Source of the DNA: an uncultured Alphaproteobacteria bacterium
GTDB taxonomy: Bacteria; Pseudomonadota; Alphaproteobacteria; MPNO01; UBA830
NCBI GenBank assembly: GCA_913046035.1
Contig: CAJWSW010000012.1
Span: 1 to 52,814 of the forward strand
Direction of reading: 5' to 3'
Length of the DNA: 52,814 bases
The position numbers were made by a program, and so were the translations under genes. Shown here one piece after another: positions 1 through 8,347 of the stretch (positions are counted from its first letter, which is position 1; the number at the start of each line of letters is the position of its first letter). The notes beneath the pieces were generated by a model. The model worked only from the letters and a program-made list of their open reading frames with translations. It ran no database searches and had not been told where the DNA came from.

Positions 1-1
1 T

Positions 2-760
2 TGGACTACACACGATGGCCCATTCAACTTTGAGGGAGAATGGTATCATCATCGGCAGGGCAATATATGGCCGCGACCCTACCAGCAGCCACATCCACCT
101 GTCTGGATCACGATGGGTAGTGGCGCCTCAGCTAAACGCGTGGCACAGCACAAACACATTGGCGCTGTGTTCTTAGCTGGGTATCCGCGCATTCGGAGCG
201 TATTCGACGGCTATCGCGAAAGTTACCTTGAGGCTCACGGGGAGATTCCTCCGTTAGATCGGCTTGCCTATTTAGGCTTATGCTTTATCGGAGAGAACGA
301 GCGCGAGGCTGAGGAGGGCGCCCGCAAGCTTCTATGGTACATGGAGTCCAACAAGGTTCCACCTGAGTGGAGCAACCCGCCTGGATACCACCCAGCACCA
401 GTCTCTGCGGCGGTGATGCGAGGTGCCGGCGGATCAGGGGTTCCAACACGTCCGACCCTGCATGAACAGATGGCGCGCGGCAATGTATTTGCGGGAACAC
501 CGGACCAAGTCTTTGAACAAATGAAGGCGTTTTGGGAGTATTCCGGCGGCTTTGGTAACATGCTCATGATGGGCCAAGCAGGTTTCCTGTCAGACGCGGA
601 TGCCCTGAAATCGATGAAACTTTACAAGGCAGAGGTTGAGCCGCGTCTTAAAGAGCTAGAGGCTAACACCGACCCCGCTGAGCTTTGGGAAAAAAGCAAG
701 GCAGCACCGGTGAAGGAGTGTGCTGATACGCGTCATTTCGGCGTGGAATTTGTGAGATAA
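2..760 (+). CDS. LLM-class flavin-dependent oxidoreductase, 5'-truncated by window edge
   Basis: The reading frame is open from base 2 and ends in TAA at 758-760, giving the last 252 residues of a luciferase-like (bacterial luciferase alpha/F420-type TIM barrel) monooxygenase. The missing N-terminal part lies outside the window. Its first residues (GPFNFEGEWYHHRQ, then WPRPYQQPHPPVWIT) match the middle of the complete gene just downstream, so the two are tandem paralogues. Family members use reduced flavin and O2 to oxidise small organic substrates in the cytoplasm; the substrate here cannot be told. An ATG at 113 is inside the conserved barrel and is not the true start. DNA identity to the paralogue is very high up to about base 111 and then drops sharply. 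Confidence 0.87.
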   Translation, partial: WTTHDGPFNFEGEWYHHRQGNIWPRPYQQPHPPVWITMGSGASAKRVAQHKHIGAVFLAGYPRIRSVFDGYRESYLEAHGEIPPLDRLAYLGLCFIGENEREAEEGARKLLWYMESNKVPPEWSNPPGYHPAPVSAAVMRGAGGSGVPTRPTLHEQMARGNVFAGTPDQVFEQMKAFWEYSGGFGNMLMMGQAGFLSDADALKSMKLYKAEVEPRLKELEANTDPAELWEKSKAAPVKECADTRHFGVEFVR

Positions 761-815
761 CTTCCTTACTTTTTAGGTGGCGATCTAGCAGCGAAGACAA
801 AGGATTGTTAACAAC

Positions 816-2060
816 ATGAGCAAATTGAAAACCTGGTTTTTCACTGAGGACTGCTACCCGGACCTACCAGATCAGAAGACATATGATTCAATCCGTGTAG
901 ACCTTCCTAACATGCATTGCGATCCGGAAACTGCTAGCCGACTATACAATCAGTACCTAGATATCTGGTGTGCTGCAGATGAAATGGGCCTAGAAATTAT
1001 GCTCAACGAGCATCACCAGACAGCAACCTGCATGGTGCCAGCGGCACCCATAATGATGGGTATACTCGCACGCCAAACTAAGGATGCCAGACTACTCATT
1101 CTCGGCAACCCGTTACCCAACCGTAACCAGCCGGTTCGCGTTGCAGAGGAAATGGCTCTTGTTGACGTAATTTCTAAGGGTCGGGCAGAAGTTGGGTTTG
1201 TCCGGAGCGTCCCATACGAGGCGGCAGCGGCGAATATCCTCCCTTATCGCGGATCAGATCGTTTGTGGGAAGCACATGACCTAATCTTAAAGGCTTGGAC
1301 CACACATGATGGTCCATTCAACTTTGAGGGAGAATGGTATCATCATCGTCAGGTAAACATATGGCCGCGACCCTACCAGCAGCCACATCCACCTGTCTGG
1401 ATCACCACGGGAAGCGCAGGCAGTACACTACCGGTAGCCCAACACAAACACGTGGCGGCAGTTTTTCTGGCCGGATACTCTAAGGTGCGACCTATTTTTG
1501 ATGCCTACCGTAAAAACTACCTAAAGCTCCACGGAAAGCACGCTCCGCTTGACCGGCTTGCATATTGCGGGCTGATTTATGTTGGTGATGACGAGAGGGC
1601 AGCAGAACAAGGTGCCAATAAAATGATGTGGTACATGAAAGCCAATAAGGTAGCGGATCATTGGAAAAACCCACCTGGGTACCATGCACCAGCAGTTGCC
1701 GCCAACGTTCTTCGTGGTGCTCACGTTTCTGGATCCGGTGCCGCTTACAGCACCGACCTAAACGAGCACATGCGCCGTGGCAATGTATTTGCGGGCACCC
1801 CAGACCAGGTTTTTGAACAAATTAAAGCGTTTTGGGAGTATTCTGGCGGATTTGGTCACATGCTGATGATGGGCCAGGCGGGGCATATGACGGAGCAGGA
1901 AACCCTTCGATCGATGAAACTTTATAACGAAGAAGTATATCCGCGCCTGAAAGAACTCGCGCAAACATGGGATCCTGAAGAAATCATGGAAAAGCGTGCC
2001 TCGATGCCGGACCGTGACCATGCCGAGATAAACGAGCTGTCTGTCGATTTTGTCAGGTAG
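816..2060 (+). CDS. LLM-class flavin-dependent oxidoreductase (luciferase-like monooxygenase)
   Basis: A complete 414-residue luciferase-like flavin monooxygenase. The N-terminal part carries the NEHH segment (about residues 64-67) often seen near the flavin/substrate pocket of this family, followed by the barrel strand ILGNPLPNRNQPVRVAEE (95-112) and the PRPYQQPHPPVWITTGS turn (184-200). The enzyme should oxidise an organic substrate with FMNH2 supplied by a separate reductase; none is visible nearby. AAAGGA lies upstream of the ATG. It follows the truncated paralogue by 55 bases and precedes an alpha/beta hydrolase by 4 bases, so the three probably form one transcript. Such monooxygenase plus hydrolase pairs are common in degradative clusters, but the substrate is unknown. 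Confidence 0.92.
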   Translation: MSKLKTWFFTEDCYPDLPDQKTYDSIRVDLPNMHCDPETASRLYNQYLDIWCAADEMGLEIMLNEHHQTATCMVPAAPIMMGILARQTKDARLLILGNPLPNRNQPVRVAEEMALVDVISKGRAEVGFVRSVPYEAAAANILPYRGSDRLWEAHDLILKAWTTHDGPFNFEGEWYHHRQVNIWPRPYQQPHPPVWITTGSAGSTLPVAQHKHVAAVFLAGYSKVRPIFDAYRKNYLKLHGKHAPLDRLAYCGLIYVGDDERAAEQGANKMMWYMKANKVADHWKNPPGYHAPAVAANVLRGAHVSGSGAAYSTDLNEHMRRGNVFAGTPDQVFEQIKAFWEYSGGFGHMLMMGQAGHMTEQETLRSMKLYNEEVYPRLKELAQTWDPEEIMEKRASMPDRDHAEINELSVDFVR

Positions 2061-2064
2061 ATGG

Positions 2065-2928
2065 ATGTCTACTATTGAGTCCAAATTTGTGGAGGTTGAC
2101 GGTGTTAACACCCACTACTTGGAAGCGGGGCCTAAAGACGCGCCGACGGTTGGATTACTTCATTCCGGCGAATTCGGCGGTTGCTCGGAGATTAGCTGGG
2201 AGTTTACCATTCCAGCATTGGCCCAACATTTTCATGTACTTGCAGCGGATTGGCTTGGTTTTGGCCGCACCGACAAGGTGTATGATTTCGCCGATCAACG
2301 TGCGCGCGTATACCGTCACATGGCGCGGTTCTATGAAACTATGGGGGTCGAAGAGGCGGACTTTATAGGAAATTCGATGGGTGGCTCCAATTTAGCTCGG
2401 ATGATTGCTGACCCGCCACCTCCACTACCGGTGCGATCTGCGGTGCTTTGTTCCGGCGGCGGTTTCACCCCACTCACAGATGAGCGGAAGGTACTCCTGG
2501 GATATGATTGTTCCGATGGCGCAATGCGGGACCTCCTCCACGCTATGCTGCACGACCCAAAGTGGGGAGACGATGCAGACTATGTGGCAAAACGCCAAGA
2601 AATCGCGCTGCTTCCTGGCGCTTATGAGGTTGCCAGTGCTCCTCGGTTAAAACGACCCCAACCCAACGACGAAGATGCCAAAAAAAATGCCCAAAGTTTC
2701 GGCATTCCAGACAATACAATCTATGAAAACGTTCAGGTTCCAGTGCTTATCGTCGCGGGTGAGAATGACCCCTTGCGCGAACCTGGTTATTCAAACGACC
2801 TAGCTTCACGTATTCCGGAAAATGAGCACCACGTTTTTATGGATTGCGGACATTGCCCCAATATCGAGCACGCAGATAAGTTTAACGAACTCACTATAGA
2901 TTTTCTCAAACGTATACATTCACGCTAG
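2065..2928 (+). CDS. alpha/beta hydrolase (MhpC/BphD-like)
   Basis: A 287-residue alpha/beta-hydrolase. The nucleophile elbow GNSMGG places Ser104, AGENDPL gives the acid Asp235, and CGHCPNIEHA gives the base His263, so the triad is complete. The LHSGEF loop near residue 32 is the oxyanion region. Overall it resembles the meta-cleavage-product hydrolase/esterase group. The ATG at 2065, four bases after the preceding stop, is chosen over the in-frame TTG at 2050 because the protein then begins at a normal family start and avoids overlap. Coupling to the monooxygenase gene suggests it hydrolyses that enzyme's product; this is inference. No signal peptide is seen, so it is cytoplasmic. Confidence 0.87.
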   Translation: MSTIESKFVEVDGVNTHYLEAGPKDAPTVGLLHSGEFGGCSEISWEFTIPALAQHFHVLAADWLGFGRTDKVYDFADQRARVYRHMARFYETMGVEEADFIGNSMGGSNLARMIADPPPPLPVRSAVLCSGGGFTPLTDERKVLLGYDCSDGAMRDLLHAMLHDPKWGDDADYVAKRQEIALLPGAYEVASAPRLKRPQPNDEDAKKNAQSFGIPDNTIYENVQVPVLIVAGENDPLREPGYSNDLASRIPENEHHVFMDCGHCPNIEHADKFNELTIDFLKRIHSR

Positions 2929-2970
2929 TGTATATAGCCGAACAACCTCTCTATCAGAGATCATAGGTTT

Positions 2971-2996
2971 AAAGGCTACGACAAATCTGTGCCTTT
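2971..2996 (+). terminator. possible terminator hairpin after hydrolase gene
   Basis: AAAGGC at 2971-2976 pairs with GCCTTT at 2991-2996 across a 14-base loop. It is followed by a short T-containing stretch rather than a clean T-run. It lies 43 bases after the hydrolase stop, a sensible place to end that transcript, but the stem is short. The rest of 2929-3123 shows no gene. Confidence 0.28.
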
Positions 2997-3123
2997 AGGT
3001 TTTAGGATGAGGGTACACCGTTCCGGTCTGCTCCTCTGACTAATTTAACCCTTTATCCCGGGCGGCAAAATCTTATTTGGGTAATAAATCAATGCGCGTA
3101 TCGCACTGTCGATTGATCAAACT

Positions 3124-5634
3124 TTGTTAGCCCTTCGGCTTGCGAAACGCGAGATGCGTGGCTCAGCCCCGGGCCTCGTATATCTGCTGCTTTGTATCCT
3201 GTTGGGGGCAACGGCGATTGCATTGATCGGGCTTTTGTCAGCAGCGGTCCTAGAAGGGATGCGTAATTACGCCCGAGCTAGTATCGGCGGTGATGTTTCG
3301 CTGCGCTTGTTTCATCAGCCGCCGTCGTCGGAACACCAGAGCACGTTCCAAAAAGCGGGTGCATTCGACTTGGTCGCGGAGTTACGAGCACGGGCAACGC
3401 ACCGTTCAAGATCTACGTTGGTGGAACTTAAGGCGGTAGGCGACACCTACCCTTTGTTCGGCCAACTGCGCCTAGATCCACCGGGTACAAAGTTAAATGC
3501 CCTAGGTAGTCGCAACGGCATTTGGGGCGCAGCCGTCTCAGCGTCGCTGCTCGCGACGCTTCAAGCACGCATCGGCGATGCTATCACTATAGGGGATGGG
3601 ATATTTAAAATAAGGGCGTTGATCACGGAAGAACCTGATCGCTCGCTTCGAGCAATTAACCTTGGGCCTCGCGTGATCGTTGCTAGAGAGGCACTTGATA
3701 GAAGCTCACTCATCACACCTGGGGCACCAGTGTACTGGTACAGCCGTATTCGCTTGAAGGAGGGAATCGTTGCAGAGCGTTGGATCACGAACTTTGAACG
3801 CGCTGAACCCCACGCCGGATATCGTATCGTAAACGCGGAAAATGGCGTCCCAGGGGCCGAACGTACCTTAGCGCTTGTTACTACCTTGCTAAACTTTTTT
3901 GCCTCCGGGGTCTTACTCTTGGGTTGCATCGGCATTTCGCACAGCGTGACCGTATGGCTAGAGAGGAAATTACCGAACATCGCAATTTTTAAAAGCGTCG
4001 GCGCCATGACCTCACTCATAATGCGTATTTATCTAATCCAAATTATGGGTGCAGCGGCAATTGGCGTGGCGACCGGTCTCATCCTAGGGGTCTACATTTA
4101 TACAAACTGTATTCAATTTTTAGGGAGTTGGCTGCCGGTAAGAGAAGTTTTTCCGTTAAAACCCCTTTTACTAGCCGGTGGATTTGTATTCTCGGCGGCA
4201 ATACTATTTTCGCTTTTACCGTTAGCCAATGCGGAGGTAAGCAAGCCAAATAGCCTTTTCCTGAATGTTGCCAAGTCAACTTTTAGACGGCTGCGGCCGC
4301 AGCGTTGGGTCGCGTTCGTAATCCTTTTGATTACATCTGCAACACTGGGTATTTTAACTACGCCTTTGCCACGCCTAACTATATTATTCGTACTAGCAGT
4401 CATCTGCGCCATTGCCTTGTTTGTTTTTCTGGGTCGCCTCACTGCCTTCACAGCAAAAGTTGTAGGACGCCTATCGGCGGTTCGTGGACGCCCTTTGATC
4501 CGTGTCGGGCTAGCCAATTTACATCGGCCAGGTGCACCCACGACCACACTTATTCTTGTGATGGGCATTTGCCTCGTGCTGGTGATTTCAATCGTTAACC
4601 TTCACAGGAACGCCGAGCGCTATTTATCGGTATCGCTTCCGAACTCTGCACCAGCAATCGTTCTACTCAATATAAATCCGGTGGCAGGTCCCCGTTTTGA
4701 TTCCTATCTACAAGCGAGGTCACAGGTCGCGCGGTGGATGCGAGCGCCTTTTCTTCAGGCCAAAATTACCACCCTAAACGGACGCGCGGTCGCAGACCTG
4801 CGCATCCCTGCTGAGGCGGCATTCATCATTCGCGGTGATCGCGGAATTTCCTGGCAGCAGCACCAACCAACGACAAATCTCACCGCCGGAAAATGGTGGC
4901 CAGCTGATTATGTCGGCCCTCCACTCGCCTCGCTTGATGCATGGGCTGCAGGGCGCCTTGGCATTAAGATCGGCGATACACTAACCCTGAGCATTGAGGG
5001 AAAGCCCTTTAAAGCAAGGGTTGCCAACCTACGTAATGTCGCGCGTGCCGCGCTCGACCTTGATTTCCCAATTCTTCTCTCACCGTTTTCTAAACCACCA
5101 CCACACAAAGAGATCGGGGCAATATGGACTAGACCTAAAGCCGGACCGGACATCGTCGAAAAGTTACGCAGCGATTTATCACGTACATTCCCGGACACAC
5201 CAGCGATCCTCGTCGCGGACATAATCGCTTTTTTAACGAGGATAACCGATAAGGTCGGCACATTATTTAATTGGGTCGCCTTGATAGTTGGTATTTCGGC
5301 AATTTTGGTATCTGCCGGAGTCGTAACCGCAACCCGGCGGTATCGCTTAAAAGAAGCAGTGGTATTGAGAACCCTTGGCGCGTCGCGCGGACAAATATTG
5401 ACCGCGACTGTCATCGAGCTGACGGTCACCGGTGTCGTAGCAGGTTTGGCGGCTCTTATAATCGGTAACATCGGAATATGGGCAGCGGCGGGTGAACTAA
5501 TAAACTTTCAGCCTATTTTTATAACCGCATTACCATGGATCTGCGCTTTGGTAACAATGCCGCCTGCTGTTGGTTTGATCATTACTTTTTGGGTACTCCG
5601 TCGCCCTTCCGGCCCAGCACTTCGGCATTTATAA
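3124..5634 (+). CDS. FtsX-like ABC transporter permease (YbbP type)
   Basis: An 836-residue membrane protein with the architecture of YbbP-type ABC permeases: one N-terminal membrane segment (about 16-42), a large extracytoplasmic region, three segments around 250-365, further hydrophobic segments around 395-435 and 475-495, a second extracytoplasmic region, and three C-terminal segments (about 710-830). It contains two FtsX repeats. The N-terminus LALRLAKREMRGS is typical of family starts, so the TTG at 3124 is chosen; upstream the frame closes at 3087 with no ATG. Relatives work with a YbbA/LolD-type ATPase, usually encoded directly upstream. No ATPase gene lies next to this one, so its partner is elsewhere or lost. 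Cargo is unknown. Confidence 0.86.
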   Translation: MLALRLAKREMRGSAPGLVYLLLCILLGATAIALIGLLSAAVLEGMRNYARASIGGDVSLRLFHQPPSSEHQSTFQKAGAFDLVAELRARATHRSRSTLVELKAVGDTYPLFGQLRLDPPGTKLNALGSRNGIWGAAVSASLLATLQARIGDAITIGDGIFKIRALITEEPDRSLRAINLGPRVIVAREALDRSSLITPGAPVYWYSRIRLKEGIVAERWITNFERAEPHAGYRIVNAENGVPGAERTLALVTTLLNFFASGVLLLGCIGISHSVTVWLERKLPNIAIFKSVGAMTSLIMRIYLIQIMGAAAIGVATGLILGVYIYTNCIQFLGSWLPVREVFPLKPLLLAGGFVFSAAILFSLLPLANAEVSKPNSLFLNVAKSTFRRLRPQRWVAFVILLITSATLGILTTPLPRLTILFVLAVICAIALFVFLGRLTAFTAKVVGRLSAVRGRPLIRVGLANLHRPGAPTTTLILVMGICLVLVISIVNLHRNAERYLSVSLPNSAPAIVLLNINPVAGPRFDSYLQARSQVARWMRAPFLQAKITTLNGRAVADLRIPAEAAFIIRGDRGISWQQHQPTTNLTAGKWWPADYVGPPLASLDAWAAGRLGIKIGDTLTLSIEGKPFKARVANLRNVARAALDLDFPILLSPFSKPPPHKEIGAIWTRPKAGPDIVEKLRSDLSRTFPDTPAILVADIIAFLTRITDKVGTLFNWVALIVGISAILVSAGVVTATRRYRLKEAVVLRTLGASRGQILTATVIELTVTGVVAGLAALIIGNIGIWAAAGELINFQPIFITALPWICALVTMPPAVGLIITFWVLRRPSGPALRHL

Positions 5635-5919
5635 GGCTTTTTTAGTCTCTCCTTTTCGAGCAGCGGCACGCTGGACAAAGGGCTAATCAACCGTGAATTA
5701 CTTGATCCCGCACCTCAGGGGTTTCAGGTCTACAACTATCGGCATTAGCCGAGATCGACGTCCCTTTCAATTATTGATAGAGGTTTGTCACTTTAAAGTA
5801 ATGGTTCCCGAATAATGTTCCATAATCAACGCCAGAGTGTCCATGCGCACTATATCTAAGCCGAAATTTCCAATGACGGTCACTTGGCGAGAACGCGCTG
5901 AATGGGATAATTTTGTTTA

Positions 5920-7080
5920 ATGTCTATAAGCTTCAGGACCGATAGCAAAAAAGAAAAAGCCTTCCGAGACGAAGTTAAGAGCTGGATCGCAAACACTCTC
6001 CCTGATGATCTCCGCGGTTGGTCGACGCGACCACCGTTTCATCGTGCGATATGGTGGCACCGCCAATTGCACACGAAAGGATGGATCGCACCGGCTTGGC
6101 CTAAATGTTATGGCGGCATGGAGGCGACGCTGAATCAGCAAATCATTCTTAAAGAAGAGTTAGCCCGCGCCGGCGCACCAGAAATCTCCGCCCAGGGCAT
6201 CAACCATGTCGGTCCTATTTTGATGCAGTTTGGCAGCGAGGGACAAAGAGAACGCTACCTTCCTCCTATTTTAACCGGTGACGAAACCTGGTGCCAAGGC
6301 TACTCCGAACCGGGAGCGGGGTCAGACCTCGCTAATCTGCGCACACGCGCAGAGATTTATGATGGAGAGCTCATTATAAATGGGTCAAAAATTTGGACAA
6401 CCTGGGCGCAGCATTCAGATTGGATATACGCGCTTGTGCGCAGTGATCCCGATGCTCCACGAAAGCAAGCTGGCATTAGCTTCGTTTTAGTCGATCTGAA
6501 AACGCCCGGCATAGATATTCGGCCTATTAAAACGATAGCCGGAGACGAGGAATTCGCAGAAGTTTTTTTCCAAGATGTCCACGTCCCGATCGAAAACGTC
6601 GTCGGTGAACTAAATGACGGTTGGCGTGTAGCAAATGCTCTATTGGCGCACGAACGCCTTGGCACCGCCAATCCGCAATTGCTGTTCGAAGCCCTCGACC
6701 GTGTCAAAAAAGTCGCAAAAACGACCGGTGCGATCAAAGATCCGTACTTTAGGGAACGTTTGGCTGAAACGGATATAGATACGGTAGGCTTCGCTGCTAT
6801 GTTTGCCCACGCCGCAGAAATTGCAAATGCAGAACGCTCTCTGGGTCTCGACGCCTCGGTAATGAAAATACATGGGACTGAAATACTCCAGCGGATTTGC
6901 GATTTACTGCTGGAAGCAGCGGGCACCAATGCTTCGATTTTAGAACGGATTGAGACGGACGATGGGCCAGTTGAGATTGCACCGCTTTTTTTACAGGTTC
7001 GCCGCGCCACGATCTACGGCGGGTCGAGTGAAATCCAGCGCAACATCATATCTAAGCGAATTCTTGGTTTACCGACATAG
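5920..7080 (+). CDS. acyl-CoA dehydrogenase family protein
   Basis: A 386-residue FAD-dependent acyl-CoA dehydrogenase. The flavin-site segment YSEPGAGSDLANLRT lies near residues 128-142, and the C-terminal IYGGSSEIQRNIISKRILG is the family signature beside the active site. The protein would introduce an alpha-beta double bond into an acyl-CoA and pass electrons to ETF. The ATG at 5920 overlaps (TAATG) the stop of a possible 25-codon leader frame (5843-5920), which I do not consider proven. It stands alone: the next gene on the same strand starts 84 bases later and encodes an unrelated periplasmic peroxidase. Substrate chain length cannot be inferred. Confidence 0.92.
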   Translation: MSISFRTDSKKEKAFRDEVKSWIANTLPDDLRGWSTRPPFHRAIWWHRQLHTKGWIAPAWPKCYGGMEATLNQQIILKEELARAGAPEISAQGINHVGPILMQFGSEGQRERYLPPILTGDETWCQGYSEPGAGSDLANLRTRAEIYDGELIINGSKIWTTWAQHSDWIYALVRSDPDAPRKQAGISFVLVDLKTPGIDIRPIKTIAGDEEFAEVFFQDVHVPIENVVGELNDGWRVANALLAHERLGTANPQLLFEALDRVKKVAKTTGAIKDPYFRERLAETDIDTVGFAAMFAHAAEIANAERSLGLDASVMKIHGTEILQRICDLLLEAAGTNASILERIETDDGPVEIAPLFLQVRRATIYGGSSEIQRNIISKRILGLPT

Positions 7081-7164
7081 CAATATAAATGCGAAACAGA
7101 CTTACCCTTCACATCGAACCGGAAATTTGAGGACAAACCCATCACAATTTACCCCCGTCTCGAA

Positions 7165-8322
7165 GTGGATGGCGCTGCAAGCACAGTCCGAAATAGTGCC
7201 AAAATACTTTTTATCGCAGTCCTGGTGCTAGCCACGAATACTTCAGCAGCTGAGCTAATTGCCTCCTTTACCGAAGACGAACGGACGTTAATTCTGTCGC
7301 ACGGGCCTTGGCCCGTGAAGACTTATCCTGACCCAAGCAATCGAGTGTCCGGCAATCCAGTTGCGATCGCTTTCGGAGAAGCGCTTTTTGTAAGTTCAGA
7401 GTTGTCGATTGATCGAAAACGCAGCTGTGCAACCTGCCACCTGCCTGAGAAGGCGCACACTGACGGGAAACCAATTAGCGTTGGCCGCCAGCTTGGCAAA
7501 CGCAACACAATGCCGCTGTTCAATTTGCGCCTGAATACTTGGTATGGCTGGGATGGCAAGTCCGACAGCCTATGGGCGCATTCCATTACCCCGCTCCTCG
7601 ACCCCCTCGAACTCGGCATGACGTCTCAAGGACTTCAGCGGCGTATCTCGGAAACGCGGGCGCTGGCAAACTCATATAGAGAAACATTCGGCCACAATGT
7701 AACGGCCCCCGACGCAGAAACCGCGATGGTGAATATCGCCAAGGCACTGGCTGCATATCAAGAGACGATCCGATCGGGAAAATCTGAATTCGATAAATTC
7801 CGAGAAGCCCTTTTAGAGAGAGACCCTGTTGGAATTGCCGCTTATTCAGCCTCAGCACAGCGGGGTGCAAAGCTTTTTGTGGGTCGCGCCCGCTGCGATC
7901 TCTGTCATTTTGGCCCCAATTTTACAAGCGGCGAGTTTGATAATATTAACCTGCCAAGGCCTTCTCAACGTGACCGAGTCGACGACGGGCGATATGGCGG
8001 TATCCTTGTTTTACAAAGAAGCCGCTACAACTTGCTTAGCTCATTTAACGATGACACCGAGCTTACAACCGCAGGTTTTACTAGACACCTAAAACTTACA
8101 GAGAGTAGTCGGGGCAAGTTCCGTATCCCGAGCCTGCGCAATGTCTCGAAAACAGCTCCCTACATGCATGACGGGTCTATGGCGACACTGGATCAGGTGG
8201 TGCGGCACTATTCCGAAATCCCCGAGAACCGCTTCCCACAAACCGATGAAAAACTGCTTCGCCCTCTTAGGCTGACTGAAGAAGAGATTTCCGATCTGGT
8301 GATGTTTTTGAAGACGCTCTAG
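7165..8322 (+). CDS. di-heme cytochrome-c peroxidase / MauG family protein
   Basis: A 385-residue exported protein with two c-type heme sites: CATCH at residues 88-92 and CDLCH at 244-248. A signal peptide is visible (KILFIAVLVLATNTSAAE, cleavage near residue 29). The segment RNTMPLFNLRLNTWYGWDG and the C-terminal FRIPSLRNVSKTAPYMHDGS are typical of the bacterial CCP/MauG fold. It should act in the periplasm, either reducing peroxide or oxidising a partner protein. The GTG start is weak: there is no clear ribosome site, but the frame has no better start and the signal peptide fits. There is no methylamine dehydrogenase gene nearby, so a MauG role in that system is not supported. Confidence 0.88.
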   Translation: MDGAASTVRNSAKILFIAVLVLATNTSAAELIASFTEDERTLILSHGPWPVKTYPDPSNRVSGNPVAIAFGEALFVSSELSIDRKRSCATCHLPEKAHTDGKPISVGRQLGKRNTMPLFNLRLNTWYGWDGKSDSLWAHSITPLLDPLELGMTSQGLQRRISETRALANSYRETFGHNVTAPDAETAMVNIAKALAAYQETIRSGKSEFDKFREALLERDPVGIAAYSASAQRGAKLFVGRARCDLCHFGPNFTSGEFDNINLPRPSQRDRVDDGRYGGILVLQRSRYNLLSSFNDDTELTTAGFTRHLKLTESSRGKFRIPSLRNVSKTAPYMHDGSMATLDQVVRHYSEIPENRFPQTDEKLLRPLRLTEEEISDLVMFLKTL

Positions 8323-8347
8323 CTCTTCAAGGTTGAAAGCAAGAGCT
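8321..8347. terminator. inverted repeat between convergent genes
   Basis: AGCTCTT (8321-8327) pairs with AAGAGCT (8341-8347), with an inner TTCAA/TTGAA repeat. It sits between the stop of the peroxidase gene and the stop of the convergent gamma-glutamyltransferase gene, where a bidirectional terminator is expected. No strong T-run follows on either strand. Confidence 0.35.

Noticed and set aside
5843-5920. 25-codon frame overlapping the acyl-CoA dehydrogenase start (TAATG)
   Set aside because: Overlap is suggestive of a leader peptide, but there is no ribosome site and no attenuator-like codon run.
6357-7010. 217-codon minus-strand frame inside the acyl-CoA dehydrogenase gene
   Set aside because: Antisense shadow; Ser/Ala/Arg-rich and without similarity to known proteins.
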